Shown: positions 32,363 through 40,194 of the stretch, piece after piece
Position numbering within the stretch: position 1 is the stretch's first letter
Layout: every line of letters starts with the position of its first letter
DNA from: Nemertoderma westbladi
Taxonomy: Eukaryota > Xenacoelomorpha > Nemertodermatida > Nemertodermatidae
Assembly: GCA_032718475.1 (NCBI GenBank)
Contig: JAUCBJ010003612.1
Span: forward strand, 1-40,194
DNA: 40,194 bases
Reading direction: 5' to 3'
Program-made: the position numbers and the translations under genes
The notes under the pieces: model-generated
The model's input: only the letters and a program-made list of their open reading frames with translations
Databases searched by the model: none
What the model was told of the DNA's origin: nothing

Positions 32363-32453
32363 GTAAGTCAGTAGGGCTGGCCTTCCTGGCGATAGTCCAC
32401 AGGTAAGTCAGTGGGGCTGGCCTTCCTGGCGATAGTCCACAGGTAAGTCAGGT
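32334..32453 (+). repeat. Triplicated 40-bp exon-end/splice-donor unit
   Basis: Three head-to-tail 40-bp copies, nearly identical, comprise GGGCTGGCCTTCCTGGCGAT plus AGTCCACAG and the donor GTAAGTCAG. Copies start at 32334, 32374 and 32414. Unlike array A the unit is not a multiple of three and contains an in-frame stop when read through. Confidence 0.95.
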
Positions 32454-32458
32454 GGTCA

Positions 32459-33103
32459 GCTGTTAAAGGTCAGGTCTGCCCAGGTGGAAGTTGTCAATAT
32501 TTATAACCCACAAACAAACCAAGACACAACACAATAAGACAACAACAGAAAGCACCTAAAAGGCGAACATATACTTAACAGTTACTGGTAGAATATTAAT
32601 AAACACATAAAAATAAATATGATGGTCTTTTTACATGGATGATATCCACATGATACCATTGATTATTGTATGCCTTGAGAAGGGCCATTCCTTATAAATT
32701 CCTTTCGTTATGAATTATGTTTAACAATTTCATACCATGAATAATTTATTTGAACAAAAACATTCACAGTATGTATAATAATTGCCAAGTTTATTCAAGG
32801 TCTACGGGGACTTTAATAAATTATTAATTAAACATCTGCAGTTGGATTGGAATACTAAGCTTGAAAAAATAGGAGTAAGGTTCATTTATAAACGGTTGCT
32901 ATGTCAACCTCTCAGTATATATCTAAGAAACAAAACTCTACCTATTTTATGATTCAACATTCCAGTTAAACCTCCTTTAACTTTAAAATTAACGGAGCTT
33001 CGTGTCGCCCGCCCCTGATCAAATTTTGATGCTTAATATTTTAAGTGCCCAATACTGTTCCTTATTTTGGCTACGTACTTACTATATCTATTCTCTTATT
33101 CAG
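32459..33103 (+). other. Intron within CH2
   Basis: AT-rich intron without a large array, ending in TTCTCTTATTCAG at 33103. No gene or further exon is seen. Confidence 0.6.
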
Positions 33104-33236
33104 GTACCGCCCGGATTTATTCGACTTCCGCCAGCGCCGAAAAGTTAATCCCAGGGATAACCTGGAATTAGCGTTTACCCTGGCTGAAAGAGAATTTAGT
33201 GTCACAAGATTATTGGACGCAGAGGATATAACAGAG
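33104..33236 (+). CDS. MACF1/DST-like: Spectraplakin exon: CH2 second half
   Basis: This 133-nt exon (phase 2 to 0) completes the Arg codon split with the previous exon and encodes YRPDLFDF, NPRDNLELAFTLAERE and FSVTRLLDAEDITE. The HRYRPDL and VTRLLDAEDI motifs are diagnostic for spectraplakin/plectin CH2. The donor GAG|GTATTA is weaker than others in the gene. The following intron contains array C. Confidence 0.94.
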
Positions 33237-33708
33237 GTATTATGTGATTAGTTTATGTGATTATTTTACTCGGGTATGGAAGTATTGTACTCGGAGTATA
33301 ATACTTCCCTTACATTCCTAATAACTCCCTAACTAGCTAACTAACTAATTAAGATAACTAACATAAACTAAAATTAGCTATAACTAACTAACTAGCTGGC
33401 TACCAAACTACAGACAATGGATCAACAACGAACAACCCCTCCTGGTAGCCTCTGGATGGTACATTCACAAGAATGCTGTGCAGGCTGTTTTTTATTTTTT
33501 CTTTGCCTTTTCTATTTATCCTGCGTTGCCATTTCTCATCATCAGTTTAACTAAATATCTCCCGTTTCGAGACATGTCGGAATATACCACAAAGATTACC
33601 TCGTCTCTAATAGTGAATGGCACTGTAATCATATAAAGTGCTAAAGCAAAAGCAAAAGGTCGGCCGAAGCCGGAGGCGACCCTAAGGCTCCTCTTTCGAT
33701 AGCTGCTG
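33237..33708 (+). other. Start of the array C intron
   Basis: A run of AACTAACTAGCTAA-type simple repeats lies at 33325-33400. Near 33659-33700 a GGTCGGCCGAAGCCGGAGGC stretch leads into the array. No gene is visible. Confidence 0.5.
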
Positions 33709-36700
33709 CCCGAAGGTAGGGGTGGGCGCTACTCCTATCTGCTACCCGAAGGTAGGGGTGGGCGCTACTCCTATCTGCTACCCGAAGGTAGAGGCGGGCG
33801 CTACTCCTATCTGCTACCCGAGGGTAGGGATGGGCGCTACTCCTATCTGCTACCCGAGGGTAGGGGCGGGCGCTACTCCTATCTGCTACCCGAGGGTAGG
33901 GGCGGGCGCTACTCCTATCTACTACCCGAGGGTAGGGGCGGGCGCTACTCCTATCTGCTACCCGAGGGTATGGGCGGGCGCTACTCCTATCTGCTGCCCG
34001 AGGATAGGGGCGGGCGCTACCTGCTACCCGAGGGTAGGGGTGGGGGCCAGTCCTATCTGCTACCCGAGGGTAGGGGCGGGCGCTACTCCTATCTGCTACC
34101 CGAGGGTAGGGGCGGGCGCTACTCCTATCTGCTACCCGAGGGTAGGGGGGCGCTACTCCTATCTGCTGCCCGAGGATAGGGGCGGGCGCTACCTGCTACC
34201 CGAGGGTAGGGGTGGGGGCCAGTCCTATCTGCTACCCGAAGGTAGGGGCGGGCGCTACTCCTATCTGCTACCCGAGGGTAGGGGCGGGCGCTACTCCTAT
34301 CTGCTACCCGAGGGTAGGGGTGGGGCCACTCCTATCTGCTACCCGAGGGTAGGGGCGTGCGCTACTCCTATCTGCTACCCGAGGGTAGGGGCGGGCGCTA
34401 CTCCTATCTGCTACCCGAGGGTAGGGGTGGCCGCTACTCCTATCTGCTACCCGAGGGTAGGGGTGGCCGCTACTCCTATCTGCTACCCGAGGGTAGGCGA
34501 GGCCGCTACTCCTATCTGCTACCCGAGGGTAGGGGTGGCCGCTACTCCTATCTGCTACCCGAGGGTAGGCGAGGGCGCTACTCCTATCTGCTACCCGAAG
34601 GTATGGGCGGGCGCTACTCCTATCTGCTACCCGAAGGTATGGGCGGGCGCTACTCCTATCTGCTACCCGAAGGTATGGGCGGGCGCTACTCCTATCTGCT
34701 ACCCGAGGATAGGGGCGGACGCTACTCCTATCTGCTACCCGAGGATAGGGGCGGGGCCACTCCTATCTGCTACCCGAGGGTAGGGGTGGGGCCACTCCTA
34801 TCTGCTACCCGAAGGTAGGGGTGGGCGCTACTCCTATCTGCTACCCGAAGGTAGGGGCGGGCGCTACTCCTATCTGCTACCCGAGGGTAGGGGCGGGCGC
34901 TACTCCTATCTGCTACCCGAGGGTAGGGTTAGGGCCACTTCTATCTGCTACCCGAAGGTAGGGGCGGGCGCTACTCCTATCTGCTACCCGAGGATAGGGG
35001 CGGGCGCTACTCCTATCTGCTACCCGAAGGTAGGGGCGGGCGCTACTCCTATCTGCTACCCGAGGATAGGGGCGGGCGCTACTCCTATCTGCTACCCGAG
35101 GGTAGGGGTGGGGCCACTCCTATCTGCTACCCGAAGGTAGGGGTGGGCGCTACTCCTATCTGCTACCCGAAGGTAGGGGTGGGCGCTACTCCTATCTGCT
35201 ACCCGAGGGTAGGGGCGGGCGCTACTCCTATCTGCTACCCGAGGGTAGGGTTAGGGCCACTTCTATCTGCTACCCGAAGGTAGGGGCGGGCGCTACTCCT
35301 ATCTGCTACCCGAGGATAGGGGCGGGCGCTACTCCTATCTGCTACCCGAGGGTAGGGGTGGGGCCACTCCTATCTGCTACCCGAAGGTAGGGGTGGGCGC
35401 TACTCCTATCTGCTACCCGAAGGTAGGGGTGGGCGCTACTCCTATCTGCTACCCGAGGGTAGGGGCGGGCGCTACTCCTATCTGCTACCCGAGGGTAGGG
35501 GTGGGCGCTACTCCTATCTGCTACCCGAAGGTAGGGGTGGGCGCTACTCCTATCTGCTACCCGAGGGTAGGGGCGGGCGCTACTCCTATCTGCTACCCGA
35601 GGGTAGGGGCGGGCGCTACTCCTATCTGCTACCCGAGGGTAGGGGTGGGGCCACTCCTATCTGCTACCCGAAGGTAGGGGTGGGCGCTACTCCTATCTGC
35701 TACCCGAAGGTAGGGGTGGGCGCTATTCGTATCTGCTACCCGAAGGTAGGGGTGGGCGCTACTCCTATCTGCTACCCGAAGGTAGGGGCGGGCGCTACTC
35801 CTATCTGCTACCCGAGGGTAGGGGCGGGCGCTACTCCTATCTGCTACCCGAGGGTAGGGTTAGGGCCACTTCTATCTGCTACCCGAAGGTAGGGGTGGGC
35901 GCTACTCCTATCTGCTACCCGAAGGTAGGGGCGGGCGCTACTCCTATCTGCTACCCGAGGGTAGGGGCGGGCGCTACTCCTATCTGCTACCCGAGGATAG
36001 GGGCGGGCGCTACTCCTATCTGCTACCCGAGGGTAGGGGTGGGGCCACTCCTATCTGCTACCCGAAGGTAGGGGTGGGCGCTACTCCTATCTGCTACCCG
36101 AAGGTAGGGGCGGGCGCTACTCCTATCTGCTACCCGAGGGTAGGGGCGGGCGCTACTCCTATCTGCTACCCGAGGGTAGGGGTGGGGCCACTCCTATCTG
36201 CTACCCGAAGGTAGGGGTGGGCGCTACTCCTATCTGCTACCCGAGGATAGGGGCGGGCGCTACTCCTATCTGCTACCCGAGGATAGGGGCGGGCGCTACT
36301 CCTATCTGCTACCCGAGGGTAGGGGTGGGGCCACTCCTATCTGCTACCCGAAGGTAGGGGTGGGCGCTACTCCTATCTGCTACCCGAAGGTAGGGGCGGG
36401 CGCTACTCCTATCTGCTACCCGAGGGTAGGGGCGGGCGCTACTCCTATCTGCTACCCGAGGGTAGGGTTAGGGCCACTTCTATCTGCTACCCGAAGGTAG
36501 GGGCGGGCGCTACTCCTATCTGCTACCCGAGGATAGGGGCGGGCGCTACTCCTATCTGCTACCCGAGGGTAGGGGTGGGGCCACTCCTATCTGCTACCCG
36601 AAGGTAGGGGTGGGCGCTACTCCTATCTGCTACCCGAAGGTAGGGGCGGGCGCTACTCCTATCTGCTACCCGAGGGTAGGGCGGGGCGGGCGCTACTCCT

Positions 36701-39055
36701 ATCTGCTACCCGAGGGTAGGGGTGGGGCCACTTGTATCTGCTACCCGAAGGTAGAGATGGGCGCTACTCCTATCTGCTACCCGAGGATAGGGGCGGGCGC
36801 TACTCCTATCTGCTACCCGAGGATAGGGGCGGGCGCTACTCCTATCTGCTACCCGAGGGTAGGGGTGGGGCCACTCCTATCTGCTACCCGAAGGTAGGGG
36901 CGGGCGCTACTCCTATCTGCTACCCGAGGATAGGGGCGGGCGCTACTCCTATCTGCTACCCGAGGGTAGGGGTGGGGCCCAGTCCTATCTACTACCCGAG
37001 GGTAGGGGTGGGGCCACTCCTATCTGCTACCCGAGGGTAGGGGTGGGCGCTACTCCTATCTGCTACCCGAAGGTAGGGGTGGGCGCTACTCCTATCTGCT
37101 ACCCGAGGATAGGGGCGGGCGCTACTCCTATCTGCTACCCGAGGGTAAGGGCGGGCGCTACTCCTATCTGCTACCCGAGGGTAGGGGCGGGCGCTACTCC
37201 TACCTGCTACCCGAGGATAGGGGCGGGCGCTACTCCTATCTGCTACCCGAGGGTAAGGGCGGGCGCTACTCCTATCTGCTACCCGAGGGTAGGGGCGGGC
37301 GCTACTCCTACCTGCTACCCGAGGATAGGGGCGGGCGCTACTCCTATCTGCTACCCGAGGGTAAGGGCGGGCGCTACTCCTATCTGCTACCCGAGGGTAG
37401 GGGCGGGCGCTACTCCTACCTGCTACCCGAGGATAGGGGCGGGCGCTACTCCTATCTGCTACCCGAGGGTAGGGGTGGGGCCACTCCTATCTGCTACCCG
37501 AGGGTAGGGGCGGGCGCTACTCCTATCTGCTACCCAAGGGTAGGGGCGGGCGCTACTCCTATCTGCTACCCGAGGGTAGGGGCGGGCGCTACTCCTATCT
37601 GCTACCCGAGGGTAGGGGCGGGTGCTACTCCTATCTGCTACCCGAAGGTAGGGGCGGGCGCTACTCTTATCTGCTACCCGAGGATAGGGGCGGGCGCTAC
37701 TCCTATCTGCTACCCGAGGGTAGGGGTGGGGCCACTCCTATCTGCTACCCGAGGGTAGGGGCGGGCGCTACTCCTATCTGCTGCCCGAGGATAGGGGCGG
37801 GCGCTACTCCTATCTGCTACCCGAGGGTAGGGGTGGGGGCCAGTCTTATCTGCTACCCGAAGGTAGGGGCGGGCGCTACTCCTATCTGCTACCCGAGGGT
37901 AGGGGCGGGCGCTACTCCTATCTGCTACCCGAGGATAGGGGCGGGCGCTACTCCTATCTGCTACCCGATGGTAGGGGTGGGCGCTACTCCTATCTGCTAC
38001 CCGAGGATAGGGGCGGGCGCTACTCCTATCTGCTACCCGAGGGTAGGGGCGGGCGCTACTCCTATCTGCTACCCGAGGATAGGGGCGGGCGCTACTCCTA
38101 TCTGCTACCCAAGGGTAGGGGCGGGCGCTACTCCTATCTGCTACCCGAGGGTAGGGGCGGGCGCTACTCCTATCTGCTACTCGAGGATAGGGGCGAGCGC
38201 TACTCCTATCTGCTACCCGAGGGTAGGGGTGGGGCCACTCCTATCTGCTACCCGAAGGTAAGGGCGGGCGCTACTCCTATCTGCTACCCGAGGATAGGGG
38301 CGGCGCTACTCCTATCTGCTACCCAAGGGTAGGGGTGGGGCCCAGTCCTATCTACTACCCGAGGGTAGGGGTGGGCGCTACTCCTATCTGCTACCCGAAG
38401 GTAGGGGTGGGCGCTACTCCTATCTGCTACCCGAAGGTAGGGGTGGGCGCTACTCCTATCTGCTACCCGAAGGTAGAGGCGGGCGCTACTCCTATCTGCT
38501 ACCCGAGGATAGGGGCGGGCGCTACTCCTATCTGCTACCCGAGGGTAGCGGTGGTGGTCGCCACTCCTATCTGCTACCCGAGGGTAGGGGTGGGGCGCCA
38601 CTCCTATCTGCTACCCGAGGGTAGGGGTGGGCGCCACTCCTATCTGCTACCCGAAGGTAGGGGGCGGGCGCTACTCCTATCTGCTACCCGAAGGATAGGG
38701 GCGAGTCGCTACTCCTATCTGCTACCCGAGGGTAGGGGTGGGCGCCCACTCCTATCTGCTACCCGAGGGTAGGGGTGGGCGCCACTCCTATCTGCTACCC
38801 GAGGGTAGGGGTGGCCCGCTACTCCTATCTGCTACCCGAGGGTAGGGGTGGGCGCTACTCCTATCTGCTACCCGAAGGATAGGGGTGGGCGGTGGGCGCT
38901 ACTCCTATCTGCTACCCGAGGGTAGGGGTGGGCGCCCACTCCTATCTGCTACCCGAGGGTAGGGGTGGGCGCCACTCCTATCTGCTACCCGAGGGTAGGG
39001 GCGGCCGCTACTCCTATCTGCTACCCGAGGGTAGGGATGGGCGCTACTTCTATCC
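33709..39055 (+). repeat. Array C: 36-bp GC-rich minisatellite, about 148 copies
   Basis: The unit joins CTACCCGA(A/G)GGTAGGGG to (C/T)GGGCGCTACTCCTATCTG. Each unit holds the palindrome CTACCCGAGGGTAG, and a GGGTAGGGGCGGG run with quadruplex potential. Shortened or lengthened units (GGGGCCACTCC, CGCCACTCC) recur in blocks of several units, and a three-unit block repeats three times at about 37110-37440. Its composition is much richer in GC than any neighbouring sequence. Long open frames across it are a by-product of the 36-bp period. Confidence 0.95.
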
Positions 39056-39076
39056 CAAGTTTTTTTTGCTCCCAGT

Positions 39077-39206
39077 AATTTAACTGGTACTCATTTTATC
39101 GACCCCGCTTGGATGACTGGCTGAGTGGACCCTGTCGGGGCTCAACCTACAACCACCCGATGGTATTCCCAGTGCTCAACGAACTGAGCTACCGCGTCTT
39201 TAAATT
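39077..39206 (-). mobile_element. tRNA-derived SINE, reverse orientation
   Basis: On the minus strand it reads GCGGTAGCTCAGTTCGTTGA (A-box type) then a B-box relic GGTTGAGCCCC about 45 bases on, then a body with GGGGTCGATAAAATGAGTAC and CCAGTTAAATTAC. This is a third SINE family in the window. It lies at the right border of array C. Confidence 0.6.
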
Positions 39207-39302
39207 ATAAACTAGATTGTATGACTTGAGCTAAATAGTTATTAATCCAAGCCGTCAAGTTATTCCAGGTTGTAAATATTATTGCATTTATCCCCGCTAC
39301 AG

Positions 39303-39730
39303 GTTGACGAGCCGGACGAGAGATCGGTTATCACATACGTCTCCTCGCTTTACGAAGCTTTCCCGGACACCCCGGACGCCCACTACTCGGACGCGTCCGG
39401 ACAGCGTATCGGCGAGTATGTGGAACCGCAGCGGTCGTCTCCTCGAGTGGATGTCCGGGACCCAACTCGAGTTGGATCAACTAAGCCCGCCCCTCGGTGC
39501 TCACCCAACTCCGCCGGTTGCAGACCGAACATCGACGCTTCTGGGCCGAGGAGCAACCCGCACTGGGCGCAGGAGAAGCACTCCCTCTACCGGCTGCACA
39601 ACGAACTGAAAAGGAATTCGGGATTGCGGCTTCCGATGGGGCACAGTGTGGAGGACATTGAGCGGCAGTGGGAGCGGTTGCTAAGAACGAAACGAGATAC
39701 GGAAAACATGTTGAAGGGTTCAGTAGCGCG
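39303..39730 (+). CDS. MACF1/DST-like: Spectraplakin exon: CH2 end and first plakin segment, with frame breaks
   Basis: Acceptor CGCTACAG at 39302; donor CGCG|GTAAGT at 39731. In the incoming phase it begins VDEPDERSVITYVSSLYEAF, the CH2 terminus of spectraplakins, and ends with LRLPMGHSVEDIERQWERLL, the start of the plakin domain. Between these, family-like text moves frame: GRLLEWMSGTQLELDQ lies in the +1 frame and VLTQLRRLQTEHRRFWAEEQ in the +2 frame, before the first frame returns at about 39572. Three extra single bases, in short G or C runs near 39422, 39490 and 39565, would explain it; together they keep the total length in phase. They are either consensus errors or real mutations. Confidence 0.85.
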
Positions 39731-40194
39731 GTAAGTTTTAATTATTATGACGTCATCTTTCGAATTGAACATTTGTAAGCTTTGGTGGTACAAAAACTTT
39801 GAGATTTTTAGCAGACTTTCTGGCACCATCAATTTAATAGTCTCCCTTTTGGAGGGCTAAATGTCTACACATAAATGTCCTCCTCCTTTTCAAACCAACT
39901 GACACAGGCTATATTATGTACTAGACCTTCAGCAATCAGCATGGGTCTACTAGACCACATGCTGCGTCTTTGTTGGGGACGCTTAATTTATCTACATTTC
40001 TAAAGTCTGCCGCTATAAGCGAAATGTGTGAAAGTGAAAACATTCTGCCATTTAGAGTAAATGTTTATAATCCTTTCGACCTGATGGGTACTGTTTAGAC
40101 TTCGCACTGAGTTTTTGTGAGGTCTTAAAGTGTCTGCAGTACCCCAGCCTGCCGCTAGAGCTTAAAAGGTGCTCTGTGGAAATCTGGCTATAGG
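39731..40194 (+). other. Intron, to the window end
   Basis: Starts with a good GTAAGT donor. No further plakin exon is recognised in the last 460 bases. Confidence 0.5.

Noticed and set aside
34920-36475. TTAGGG words as telomere-like sequence
   Set aside because: They are isolated variants (GGGTTAGGGCC) of the array C unit, not tandem TTAGGG.
12173-39055. CRISPR array, because of the 36-bp repeats
   Set aside because: Units are directly adjacent with no spacers, the gene context is animal with introns, and no cas genes exist.
33722-39083. GATPICYPRVGA-type repeat proteins over array C
   Set aside because: Same reason: the frame shifts whenever a unit is one base short or long, as expected for non-coding repeats.

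Overview
This window reads as animal nuclear DNA, most likely from a marine invertebrate and possibly a deuterostome. Its genes have introns with GT/AG borders, the background is AT-rich, and it carries tRNA-derived SINEs, a dead RTE-like LINE, MITE-like inverted repeats and very large intronic minisatellites. No bacterial or viral gene organisation is visible.

The one clear host gene is on the + strand. It is the 5' coding part of a spectraplakin (MACF1/dystonin/shot family, also close to plectin). Seven exons can be placed: 12129-12190 (start of CH1, actin-binding motif), 24372-24413 (optional-looking 42-nt mini-exon starting HWR), 24909-24998 and 30830-31000 (rest of CH1), 32199-32362 and 33104-33236 (CH2), and 39303-39730 (end of CH2 and first plakin-domain segment). 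Exon phases agree at every junction. The gene continues past both ends of what I can assign. The 62-nt first visible exon needs an upstream exon ending in phase 1; one weak candidate lies at 3328-3574.

Layout: 1-5400 is AT-rich with one GC-rich open stretch at 3328-3574. A minus-strand RTE-like LINE lies at 5410-8122 and its 5' part at 11497-11680. The two parts fit together at one point, so a 3.37-kb insertion (8123-11496) split a single LINE. That insertion holds a decayed coding stretch, a poly-G MITE and a small Cys-rich ORF. From 12129 on, tandem arrays dominate the introns: array A (36-bp unit, 65 copies) at the end of exon 12129-12190; array D (19-bp unit) at 17561-23064; a short 17-bp array at 23345-23680; array B (36-bp unit) at 25087-30790; array C (36-bp unit) at 33709-39055.

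The most striking observation is array A. Its 36-bp unit is the last 18 nt of the exon plus its 5' splice site and 12 more intron bases. The exon end and strong splice donor (AAAG|GTAAGT) are therefore repeated 65 times at exact 36-bp spacing. The exon reading frame stays open through the whole array to a stop at 14519-14521, so any donor would add a multiple of 12 residues to CH1 in frame. Two other exons of the same gene also have duplicated donors: three copies of a 40-bp unit at 32334-32453, and an 8-bp duplication at 24405-24420. Three independent arrays in this gene share a 36-bp period. I know of no named system that describes this donor-seeded repeat growth. Whether the extra donors are used in RNA cannot be seen from DNA.
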